A stretch of 9,513 nt of DNA from Alphaproteobacteria bacterium UBA2966 (GTDB taxonomy: Bacteria > Pseudomonadota > Alphaproteobacteria > UBA2966): positions 44,341 through 53,853 of the forward strand of contig DEBC01000050.1 in the NCBI GenBank assembly GCA_002348365.1. Reading direction: 5' to 3'. How positions within the stretch are numbered: position 1 is the first letter of the stretch; each line of letters starts with the position of its first letter. Below, piece after piece: positions 1-5,576 of the stretch. The notes under the pieces are model-generated. The model made no database searches. It was not told the DNA's origin and saw only the letters and a list, made by a program, of their open reading frames with translations. The translations under genes and the position numbers were made by a program.

Positions 1-731
1 CAGTCGATGGGCAGCGTGACGCCAGTGATGGCACTCGCTTCTTCCGAACAGAGGAACCAGAGACCGTTTCCGACGTCTTCGGGCGTTACGAGCTTGGCCA
101 GTGCATTCTGTCGGATCATGACGTCGGGATTGCGATGCCCCGTTTCGATGCGTGCCTGCATAGCGGGCGTGAGAACGTAGCCCGGTGCCACCGCATTCAC
201 ACGCACGTTGTTCTCCCCCATTTCGGCCGAAAGGATCTCGGTGAGCGATTTTACGGCCGCCTTTCCCGCCGTGTAGGCAGTTACCTGGTAGGGAACGAAG
301 CTGACAATCGATGCGATGTTGCCGATGGCGCCTCCACCCTGTTCCTGCATGCGCCGGCCGACCTCGCGGCAGCACAGGAATGTGCCCCGATAGTTGACCG
401 AATGCACGGCATCGAACTGTTCCATCGAAAATTCGGTAATCGTTTCGGGGTTGTGCAGAATGCCGGCCGAATTGATCAGCGCTCCGATGGGGCCATGATC
501 CCGTTCAACGGCATCGGCCATAGCGATGACCGAATCCTCACTCGTGACGTCGAGTTGCTGGAATGCGGCCCGCCCGCCCGCGGATTCGATTTCCTTGACC
601 GTTGCATCGCCGGCGTCCTGCTGGAGATCGGCGATAACGATGAAATCACCGCCCTGAGCGAACCTCTTGGCGGTTGCCTGGCCGATTCCGCTGGCCCCGC
701 CGGTGACGATCGTGATCCTGCCATTGGACAT
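1..731 (-). CDS. SDR-family oxidoreductase (SDR-1), C-terminus cut by window edge
   Basis: Classical short-chain dehydrogenase/reductase, expected to be a cytosolic NAD(P)-dependent oxidoreductase acting on an alcohol or ketone; the substrate cannot be read from sequence. The 243 visible residues contain the Rossmann motif TGGASGIG (residues 10-17), an acidic residue at the end of strand 2 (D35, which favours NAD over NADP), NSAG (87-90), and the catalytic set N113, S141, Y153, K157 (YTAGK). Comparison with the two paralogues at 2194-2967 and 2976-3749 implies that about 14 C-terminal residues lie outside the window. The ATG at 731 is chosen because it sits at the same offset from the TG motif as in both paralogues; a purine-rich AAGGGGG lies about 10 nt upstream. 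A VOC-fold gene ends 119 nt upstream on the same strand, so a shared transcript is possible. Family assignment is secure; biological role is unknown. Confidence 0.93.
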   Translation of the reverse strand, partial: MSNGRITIVTGGASGIGQATAKRFAQGGDFIVIADLQQDAGDATVKEIESAGGRAAFQQLDVTSEDSVIAMADAVERDHGPIGALINSAGILHNPETITEFSMEQFDAVHSVNYRGTFLCCREVGRRMQEQGGGAIGNIASIVSFVPYQVTAYTAGKAAVKSLTEILSAEMGENNVRVNAVAPGYVLTPAMQARIETGHRNPDVMIRQNALAKLVTPEDVGNGLWFLCSEEASAITGVTLPID

Positions 732-777
732 GGTGATACGTCCCCCTTGAACGTCGTTGCTTTGCCGCTACGAACAT

Positions 778-791
778 CGCCCGGTCGGGCG
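778..791. promoter_or_regulatory. Perfect GC-rich palindrome in the leader of SDR-1
   Basis: CGCCCG-GT-CGGGCG forms a perfect 6-bp inverted repeat with a 2-nt centre, 47 nt upstream of the SDR-1 start codon, in the 119-nt gap after the VOC gene. It could be a protein-binding site or a weak hairpin in the leader. It has no following T-tract, so it is not a classical intrinsic terminator. GC-rich palindromes this short arise by chance in such DNA, so support is weak. Confidence 0.2.
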
Positions 792-850
792 CGGCCTCAA
801 GTCAACATAGATGAAGCTCCGGGACTGGAAAAGGGAGCCGACCTGGGGAT

Positions 851-1240
851 CTACGCAGTCATGGGTTCTGCGTCCTTGGGCCCCGTGACGAGGTGCACGA
901 TTCCCGCTGGATTCATGATCCAATAGCCATCGAACCCGTCGGGCAGGGGCCCGATGTCGTCGCAGCGCACCACGTCGTGACTCTTCAGGTAGTCTTCTGC
1001 CGGCCCGGGACTTTCCACCACCATCTGCAACCAGACCTCGGCGCGGCTGAGTTGAGGACAGCGGTCGATCCACAGGCTGATACGGCCGAAATGAAAGGCA
1101 ATGCTGGATTCCGTGGACTGAAGCTGCTCCAGCCCTACAACATCCCGATAAAAACGTACCGTTTCATCGAACTCATGCGCCGGGACTTTCATCGCGATGT
1201 TCTGGCCTGCGCGAAAGTCTACGTTGTCTGCCTGTGTCAT
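851..1240 (-). CDS. VOC superfamily (glyoxalase/dioxygenase-fold) protein
   Basis: A 129-residue single-domain vicinal-oxygen-chelate protein. The layout is the usual beta-alpha-beta-beta-beta repeat: first strand and helix at about 13-36 (ending in RFYRDVVGL, typical of glyoxalase-like modules), strands at about 46-58, and a second module from about 69 to 120 ending in the characteristic DP-like turn NPAGIVHLV (110-118). The usual metal ligands are not obvious: the first strand has A-M-K where a histidine is common. It may therefore be a metal-free binding or resistance-type member rather than an enzyme. The ATG at 1240 is preferred over a start further upstream because AGAGG lies just ahead of it and the extra N-terminus has no family character. 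It is divergent from the alpha/beta hydrolase at 1310 across a 69-nt gap and upstream of SDR-1 on the same strand. Substrate is unknown. Confidence 0.82.
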   Translation of the reverse strand: MTQADNVDFRAGQNIAMKVPAHEFDETVRFYRDVVGLEQLQSTESSIAFHFGRISLWIDRCPQLSRAEVWLQMVVESPGPAEDYLKSHDVVRCDDIGPLPDGFDGYWIMNPAGIVHLVTGPKDAEPMTA

Positions 1241-1260
1241 GAGCGTGCCTCTGCACTTGT

Positions 1261-1269
1261 TGCTATGAT
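1261..1269 (+). promoter_or_regulatory. Candidate extended -10 promoter element for the alpha/beta hydrolase
   Basis: TGCTATGAT matches an extended -10 element (TGn followed by a one-mismatch TATAAT) in the 69-nt gap between the divergent VOC and hydrolase genes, about 40 nt ahead of the hydrolase ATG. No convincing -35 box is seen 17 nt upstream, which is compatible with an extended -10 promoter but leaves the call tentative. Confidence 0.28.
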
Positions 1270-1309
1270 GAAGCCTGACTGAGGAACGTTGACCCAAGGG
1301 CTCCCTGAC

Positions 1310-2122
1310 ATGGATCGCATCTCCGCCAACGGCATCGACATCGCTTATCGTTTCGATGGCCCGTCAGAGACGGCTGCCGCCACACCGTGCGTGATGCTCT
1401 GCAACGGCATCATGTCGAACTTCTCAATGTGGGACCAACAAATCCCTGCCCTGATCGATCGATATCGCGTCCTGCGCTTTGACAACCGTGGCCACGGTGG
1501 GACTGAACTGACACCACCGCCCTATTCCATGGAAACCCTGGCAGCGGACGCCTGTGGTCTTCTGGACGCCTTGGGAATTGATCAGGTGCACTTCGTGGGG
1601 GCCTCGCTCGGCGGCATGGTCGGTCAGCTCTTCGCCGTAAGGCATCCGGAACGACTGAAGAGCCTCGCATTTCTCGGAACGCTGTCCGTCATGGGACCGG
1701 TGGACATGTGGAACGACCGCTTCACGGCAGCACAATCCGACGGACTCGCAGCCCTCATGCCGACCATGATGGAACGCTGGTTCACCCCGGAGTTTAGACA
1801 GTCTCATGCAGACTTTGTCGCGGATGTCGTTGCCAACGTGACGGCCACCGCGGTTGACGGCTACATCGGTTGCGGCTCGGCGATCCGGGACATGGACCAG
1901 ACATCCATTCTCAAGGACATCAAGGCACCAACCTTGGTCATGGGGGGTGGCGAGGATCCCGGGGTGCCGCTCTCGGAAACCGCGATGATCCATGAGTCGA
2001 TCCCCCGGGCCGAAAAAGTGATCATCGAGGGAGCGCGGCATCTGTTCGGCATTGAAAAGCCGGAGGAGACCAACCGCGCGCTCCGCGAATTCCTCGATCG
2101 CCACACACCCTCACCCGCTTGA
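1310..2122 (+). CDS. Alpha/beta hydrolase, 3-oxoadipate enol-lactonase (PcaD)-like
   Basis: A 270-residue alpha/beta-hydrolase-fold enzyme. Catalytic residues are visible: nucleophile S99 in GASLGG (97-102), acid D216 in GGGEDPG, and base H244 in GARHLFG. The segment MWDQQIPAL followed by YRVLRFDNRGHGGTE (52-66) is the signature of the PcaD/enol-lactonase-like branch. The nucleophile is serine, so this is not a haloalkane dehalogenase, which uses aspartate. Likely reactions are hydrolysis of a lactone, an ester or an activated ring-cleavage product; no other beta-ketoadipate genes are present, so the specific PcaD role is not supported. The ATG at 1310 is chosen because AAGGG lies 9 nt upstream; an in-frame TTG at 1289 has a GAGGAA only 2 nt away, which is too close. 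It is divergent from the VOC gene and convergent with the SDR at 2194-2967. Confidence 0.9.
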   Translation: MDRISANGIDIAYRFDGPSETAAATPCVMLCNGIMSNFSMWDQQIPALIDRYRVLRFDNRGHGGTELTPPPYSMETLAADACGLLDALGIDQVHFVGASLGGMVGQLFAVRHPERLKSLAFLGTLSVMGPVDMWNDRFTAAQSDGLAALMPTMMERWFTPEFRQSHADFVADVVANVTATAVDGYIGCGSAIRDMDQTSILKDIKAPTLVMGGGEDPGVPLSETAMIHESIPRAEKVIIEGARHLFGIEKPEETNRALREFLDRHTPSPA

Positions 2123-2129
2123 GGCTTCA

Positions 2130-2190
2130 CCTCTCGCCGCCCACTCCCTCAGGGAGAGGGCAGAGGGAGCGTAGCGAACGAGGGTGAGGG
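2130..2190. repeat. Dispersed hairpin repeat between convergent genes, possible bidirectional terminator
   Basis: Between the stop codons of the convergent hydrolase and SDR-2 lies a strongly strand-biased block: almost all purine on the plus strand from 2151 to 2190, except for a GCGTAGCGAACG segment. It contains a perfect hairpin, CTCCCT-C-AGGGAG (2144-2156). The layout (CCCTCACCCT, a GTTCGCTACGC core, then CCCTCTCCCTGAGGGAG on the minus strand) resembles a REP-like intergenic repeat that I recall from many proteobacterial genomes. It fills the whole 71-nt gap and may end transcription from both sides, though no T-tract follows. Only one copy is in this window, so its repeated nature is from memory. 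Confidence 0.6.
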
Positions 2191-2193
2191 CAC

Positions 2194-2967
2194 TTACTTC
2201 GGGTATGCCCGGTAGCTCAGCCAGACCTGCCAGCCATAATCCACCGGCAGGGTTGCGCCGGTGACTGCCTTGGCCCGATCCGAACACAGGAAGAAGATTC
2301 CTTCTGCGACGTCCTCAGGAACCAGCATCCTGGGAATCGCATTGTTTCCCACGATCATGTCGTAGTCGCGCTCGCCGGCGTCGATGCGGGCCTGCAGTGG
2401 CGGCGTCAGACAGGCCGTCGGTGCCACGGCATTCACCCGGATCCGATAGGGGCCGAGCTCAGCTGCGAGGATCTCTGTCAGGGCCATCACGGCGGACTTC
2501 GCGGGCCCATAGGCAGGCAGGGGAAAGGCGCGAAGGCTCGTGTTTGACGCGATATTGAGGATGACACCACGCTGGCGGGCCTGCATGCGCGGCGCGATCT
2601 CCCGGCAGCAGACATAGAGTCCCCGCACGTTGATGGCGTGCACCCGGTCGTAGTCCGCCATCGAGGTGTCCTCGATGGCCTCTGGGTTCTGCAGGATTCC
2701 GGCGGAGTTGATCAACACGTCGATGGGACCATGTTCGGTCTCAACCGTGTCAAACAATGCGGCGATCTGGGCTTCTTCCGCCACGTCGCAGGGGACGAAG
2801 CTCGCCTTACCTCCGTTCTCCATGATCTCGCTGACCACGCTGGCCGCGCCTTCTTCATTGATATCGGCAATGATGACCGCATCGCCGCCCCGGGCCTGGC
2901 GCATGGCCGCACCGCGTCCGATGCCACTGGCACCGCCCGTCACGACCGTGATGCGAGGATCACCCAA
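2194..2967 (-). CDS. SDR-family oxidoreductase (SDR-2), TTG start
   Basis: A 257-residue classical SDR with TGGASGIG (10-17), D35 at the cofactor-selecting position (NAD-type), NSAG (87-90), N113, S141 and Y153-x3-K157 (YGPAK). The start is a TTG at 2967: the next upstream ATG (3114) would add 49 residues of arginine-rich, out-of-family sequence overlapping the previous gene. From the TTG the protein is exactly 257 residues, the same as SDR-3, and MGDPRIT lines up with MSNGRIT and MADQRLT of the paralogues. No clear Shine-Dalgarno is present; the TTG lies 8 nt after the SDR-3 stop, so translational coupling is likely. Oddities: the usual P-G after the catalytic helix is P-T (183-184), and a 49-nt segment is identical to SDR-3. 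It ends AYPK like SDR-3. It is the last gene of the minus-strand cluster. Confidence 0.92.
   Translation of the reverse strand: MGDPRITVVTGGASGIGRGAAMRQARGGDAVIIADINEEGAASVVSEIMENGGKASFVPCDVAEEAQIAALFDTVETEHGPIDVLINSAGILQNPEAIEDTSMADYDRVHAINVRGLYVCCREIAPRMQARQRGVILNIASNTSLRAFPLPAYGPAKSAVMALTEILAAELGPYRIRVNAVAPTACLTPPLQARIDAGERDYDMIVGNNAIPRMLVPEDVAEGIFFLCSDRAKAVTGATLPVDYGWQVWLSYRAYPK
2267..2315. repeat. 49-nt identical block, copy A (inside SDR-2)
   Basis: These 49 nt are identical, base for base, to 3049-3097 in SDR-3, and in the same reading register: both encode DVAEGIFFLCSDRAKA (219-234). The bases immediately outside differ on both sides (T/G at one end, C/G at the other). Elsewhere the two genes are far more divergent, so this looks like a short gene-conversion tract. 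Confidence 0.9.
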
Positions 2968-2975
2968 ACTGGTTG

Positions 2976-3749
2976 CTATTTTGGGTAGGCGTTGTAGGGC
3001 GTGGCCACCAGAACGCCGGCATCCACGGGGAGGTTGGTGCCGGTTATGGCCTTGGCCCGATCCGAACACAGGAAGAAGATTCCTTCTGCGACGTCCTGCA
3101 TCTCCGTCATGCAACCTAACGCGGAGTCGCGCACCATGACGTCTTTGCTGCGAATGCCTTGATCAAAGCGTTCCTGCATCATCGGCGTGTGAACGTAACC
3201 CGGCGAGACGGAGTTGACCCGCACGTTGTAGGGTCCGCATTCGGCCGCCAGGATCTCGGTCAGTGCGATAACGGCAGTCTTGGCGGGCGAATAAGCGCCC
3301 ACAGGATAGGGTTGAATGCCGAACATCGAGGCGACGTTCCCGATCACACCACGCTTTCGTTCCTTCATGCGCGGTACAACCGCGCGGCAGCACATGTAGA
3401 CGCCCCGGTAATCCACATCCCATACCCGGTCATGGTCCTCCATCGGAAACTCCTCGATGGTGGATCCATCCTGCATGATTCCGGCGTTGTTGATGAACAC
3501 GTCAATCGGACCATGATCCTTCTCGACCTGGTCTACGAATCTGTTTACCGAGTCCTCGCTGGTCACGTCCAGGTTGTGGTACGCCGCACTGCCGCCCCCG
3601 GCTTCAAGGGCGGCCACCGTTTCGGCTCCGACGTCATCCAGGACGTCGCCGATGATGATTTTGTCTCCGCCGGCGGAGAAACGCCGTGCGGTCGTCTCGC
3701 CGATGCCGCGGGCAGCCCCCGTGATGACTGTCAGTCTCTGGTCCGCCAC
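2976..3749 (-). CDS. SDR-family oxidoreductase (SDR-3), GTG start
   Basis: A 257-residue classical SDR with TGAARGIG (10-17), acidic D35 (NAD-type), NNAG (87-90), S141 and Y153-x3-K157 (YSPAK). The tetrad asparagine found in SDR-1 and SDR-2 at position 113 is aspartate here (DVDYRG), which is unusual and may alter activity. The GTG at 3749 is supported by GAGGA about 6 nt upstream and by alignment of MADQRLT with both paralogues. It aligns gap-free with SDR-2 over all 257 residues, about 51% identical by hand count, and ends in the same AYPK. It lies 41 nt after the TauD-type dioxygenase and 8 nt before SDR-2, so these three genes probably form one operon. Substrate is unknown; a plausible role is oxidising an alcohol or diol made by a neighbouring enzyme. 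Confidence 0.94.
   Translation of the reverse strand: MADQRLTVITGAARGIGETTARRFSAGGDKIIIGDVLDDVGAETVAALEAGGGSAAYHNLDVTSEDSVNRFVDQVEKDHGPIDVFINNAGIMQDGSTIEEFPMEDHDRVWDVDYRGVYMCCRAVVPRMKERKRGVIGNVASMFGIQPYPVGAYSPAKTAVIALTEILAAECGPYNVRVNSVSPGYVHTPMMQERFDQGIRSKDVMVRDSALGCMTEMQDVAEGIFFLCSDRAKAITGTNLPVDAGVLVATPYNAYPK
3049..3097. repeat. 49-nt identical block, copy B (inside SDR-3)
   Basis: Partner of the block at 2267-2315, direct orientation, 782 nt apart. Same codons in the same frame, encoding residues 219-234 of SDR-3. Such a direct repeat could also support unequal recombination that would fuse SDR-3 to SDR-2 and delete 782 bp. Confidence 0.9.
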
Positions 3750-3790
3750 GCCGTCCTCGTCAGTCCCTGTCGCTGTCGCGGAACCTTGCG

Positions 3791-4675
3791 TCAGCTGGCC
3801 TCGGCCAGTTCGCTTTGCTCGGCCGCTTGTCCTTCGTTGACGAGCGTCGTGCGGTGCATGCGGCGCCGGTCGTGTTCCTCATCGAAGGGCAGGACGCGGT
3901 GCATGGTCGCTCGGTTGTCCCAGAATATCAGGTCGTTGGCCTGCCACTCGTGTGTGTAGACGAATTCGGGCCGAGTGGCGAAGGCAACGAGATCCTCGAT
4001 GATGTCATGGCTTTCCTCGGCCTCCATCCCCTCGATGTGGGTTGCGATGTTGTGTGCCAGATAGAGGGTGCGACGCCCGGTTTCGGGATGAATGTGGACG
4101 ATCGGCTGGGCCACCGGCTGCAGCTCGGCCTTCTGCTCGGCCGTCAGTGGACCGCGATGCGGCACGAAGTTCTCCCAGTAATAGACGTAGTCATGCACCG
4201 CCTTCTTGTCCTCGAGCCAGGCCTTCTTCTCCTCGGGAAGCGCGTCGTAAGCGGCATACATCCCGGCAAACTGGGTCTGGCCACCTTCCGCTGGACACTC
4301 CAGGCAGTAGAACAGCGATCCGAGTGACGGAAATTCCCGGTATGAGTAGTCAAAGTGCCAGTGACGTGCTCCGCCGCTGGCGCCGATGTTGCGCCCGTTC
4401 TCGACGATGTTGGAGACGATGAAGATCTCCGGATGCCCTGGCAGGTTGAACTGGTCGGCGACGTGCGGCTCCAGCCGTCCGAACTGCTGGCTGAAGGCGA
4501 TGTGTTGCTCGGGCGTGATGTGCTGGTCACGAAACAGCAAAATCCCGTTGTTGCAGAGCATGTCGTTGATCTGCTGGATCGCATCATCCGGAACCGGCTT
4601 CGAAAGGTCGATGCCGTGAATCTCCATGCCGATCGTCGGCATCAGGGGAGTAAAGGTGGGTGAATCGTTGGTCAT
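3791..4675 (-). CDS. TauD/TfdA-family Fe(II)/2-oxoglutarate-dependent dioxygenase
   Basis: A 294-residue cytosolic dioxygenase of the taurine/2,4-D dioxygenase family, which couples decarboxylation of 2-oxoglutarate to hydroxylation of a substrate, often breaking a C-S, C-O or C-N bond. The iron facial triad is visible as H107-x-D109 (HWHFDY) and H259 (ATMHR), with R275 in MHRTTL as the 2-oxoglutarate carboxylate ligand, equivalent to R270 of E. coli TauD. The N-terminal TPLMPTIGMEIHGIDLS and the segment ILLFRDQHITPEQH (45-58) are typical. The taurine-specific context (ABC transporter tauABC) is absent, so taurine is not implied. The ATG at 4675 gives the usual family N-terminus but has a poor Shine-Dalgarno. 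It lies 90 nt after the halohydrin-dehalogenase-like gene and 41 nt before SDR-3, on the same strand. Family is certain, substrate unknown. Confidence 0.94.
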   Translation of the reverse strand: MTNDSPTFTPLMPTIGMEIHGIDLSKPVPDDAIQQINDMLCNNGILLFRDQHITPEQHIAFSQQFGRLEPHVADQFNLPGHPEIFIVSNIVENGRNIGASGGARHWHFDYSYREFPSLGSLFYCLECPAEGGQTQFAGMYAAYDALPEEKKAWLEDKKAVHDYVYYWENFVPHRGPLTAEQKAELQPVAQPIVHIHPETGRRTLYLAHNIATHIEGMEAEESHDIIEDLVAFATRPEFVYTHEWQANDLIFWDNRATMHRVLPFDEEHDRRRMHRTTLVNEGQAAEQSELAEAS

Positions 4676-4689
4676 GACAGATATGTGTC
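4676..4689. promoter_or_regulatory. Imperfect palindrome abutting the dioxygenase start codon
   Basis: GACAgATATgTGTC is a 14-nt inverted repeat with one mismatched pair, directly upstream of the dioxygenase ATG. It could be an operator or a structure limiting translation. No Shine-Dalgarno is seen in the same place, which fits either idea. The AT-rich centre stands out in GC-rich surroundings, but a single short palindrome is weak evidence. Confidence 0.25.
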
Positions 4690-4765
4690 TGGTTTGATCA
4701 TGTGAGGCGCCCCTTCGCAGTAGGTCAGCAGCCGAATACTGTCAAGTCTGGGTGAGGGCTGACGC

Positions 4766-5497
4766 TCATGCCCAACCACCAGCAAAGGGCATGACGTGTC
4801 CGGTAATGAAGTCACTCTGATCCGACGCGTAGAACGCGATCAGGGCGGCGACCTCTTCGGGTTTTCCCAGGCGTTTCAATGGGATGTTGTGGGTCATCTT
4901 GGCCAACGCCTCGGGATCACTGACCAGTTCTGGCGGAAAGTAGGTCGGGCTCTCGACGTAGTTCGGCGCAATGGCATTGACCTGGATATTGTCGCGGCCC
5001 AGTTCCTGGGCAAGCGATACCGCCAGCGCATTGGTGGCGCCTCTCGCGGTGACATACATCGAATAATTGGGCAGACCGCGCAGAGGCGTCGCCGAAGTCA
5101 CAAACAGGATCTTGCCGCTCCTGCGTTCCTTCATCTGCGGCACCACGGCGCCGGCCATTTCAAACGGGAAGACCACCATCTCCTCCAGTGCCGATCGCAA
5201 GTCAGTTGTCGCTGCGGATTCAATGGGCGCCCGCACGGCGGCTCCGGCGTCATTGCAGATCACCACGTCGATGCGACCCTGAGTGCCGGTCACGTCTTCG
5301 ACGATTTCCTGCGGGCGTTGCGCCCGGGTGACGTTGAGGTCGGGGTGGGCAGCTGCATAGGATTCTGCAACCGAGGCATCTTCAAAGCTCGCGTCGTGAC
5401 AGACCACGGTCGCGCCTTGGGCCGCGAGTTCCGCGGCCACGGGATCGCCGACGAAATGCTCGACATTGCTGATCAGGACCACTTTGTCGTTCAGCAC
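4766..5497 (-). CDS. Halohydrin dehalogenase-like SDR (HheC-related)
   Basis: A 243-residue SDR-fold protein that is probably not an oxidoreductase. Halohydrin dehalogenases convert vicinal haloalcohols to epoxides and halide, using S-x12-Y-x3-R and a halide site in place of the NAD pocket. Here S135 (TSATP), Y148 and R152 (YVTAR) give exactly S-x12-Y-x3-R, a constant offset of +3 from HheC S132, Y145 and R149. The glycine-rich TGxxxGxG is missing; in its place is S10-x4-F15-x-G17 (SNVEHFVG), against T-x4-F-x-G in known enzymes. Other matches recalled from HheC: CHDxSF (33-38), PQMKERRSGKI and APNY (177-180). The tail stops near AGGWA, shorter than HheC and without its C-terminal tryptophan loop. 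The GTG at 5497 has GGGAGGGAG 6 nt upstream. It heads a possible operon with the dioxygenase and two SDRs. A non-dehalogenating SDR-fold relative remains possible. Confidence 0.8.
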   Translation of the reverse strand: MLNDKVVLISNVEHFVGDPVAAELAAQGATVVCHDASFEDASVAESYAAAHPDLNVTRAQRPQEIVEDVTGTQGRIDVVICNDAGAAVRAPIESAATTDLRSALEEMVVFPFEMAGAVVPQMKERRSGKILFVTSATPLRGLPNYSMYVTARGATNALAVSLAQELGRDNIQVNAIAPNYVESPTYFPPELVSDPEALAKMTHNIPLKRLGKPEEVAALIAFYASDQSDFITGHVMPFAGGWA

Positions 5498-5534
5498 GGT
5501 GATCTCCCTCCCTGGTATCCGACACCTAGTAAAC

Positions 5535-5549
5535 CACAGAGGCACAGAG
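5535..5549. repeat. Short tandem CACAGAG repeat
   Basis: CACAGAG-g-CACAGAG (two perfect 7-nt units) within ACCACAGAGGCACAGAGA, 38 nt upstream of the halohydrin-dehalogenase-like start. I recall this type of string as a common intergenic sequence in assorted bacterial genomes, with no known function. It may be part of the leader or the remains of a mobile repeat. Confidence 0.4.
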
Positions 5550-5576
5550 AGATGCTGCCGTTCTCACAATCACACC

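Noticed and set aside
135..926. Long plus-strand open frame opposite SDR-1
   Set aside because: It is antisense to a clear SDR with all catalytic motifs, its translation resembles no family I know, and it runs on past the SDR start into the VOC gene. GC-rich DNA commonly leaves such open antisense frames.
1289..1309. TTG start for the alpha/beta hydrolase
   Set aside because: The purine-rich stretch is only 2 nt from that TTG, whereas the ATG at 1310 has AAGGG at normal spacing and a typical family N-terminus.
1310..2122. Haloalkane dehalogenase, to pair with the halohydrin dehalogenase-like gene
   Set aside because: The nucleophile elbow is GASLGG with serine; haloalkane dehalogenases need aspartate there.
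3159..3959. Plus-strand open frame of about 266 codons over SDR-3 and the dioxygenase end
   Set aside because: It spans parts of two well-supported minus-strand genes and the gap between them, with no recognisable domain.
3791..4675. Taurine dioxygenase (tauD proper)
   Set aside because: Iron and 2-oxoglutarate residues match the family, but there is no taurine transporter or other sulfonate gene nearby, so only the family name is justified.
5535..5549. CRISPR-like or tandem array
   Set aside because: There are only two 7-nt units with a 1-nt spacer; no array follows.
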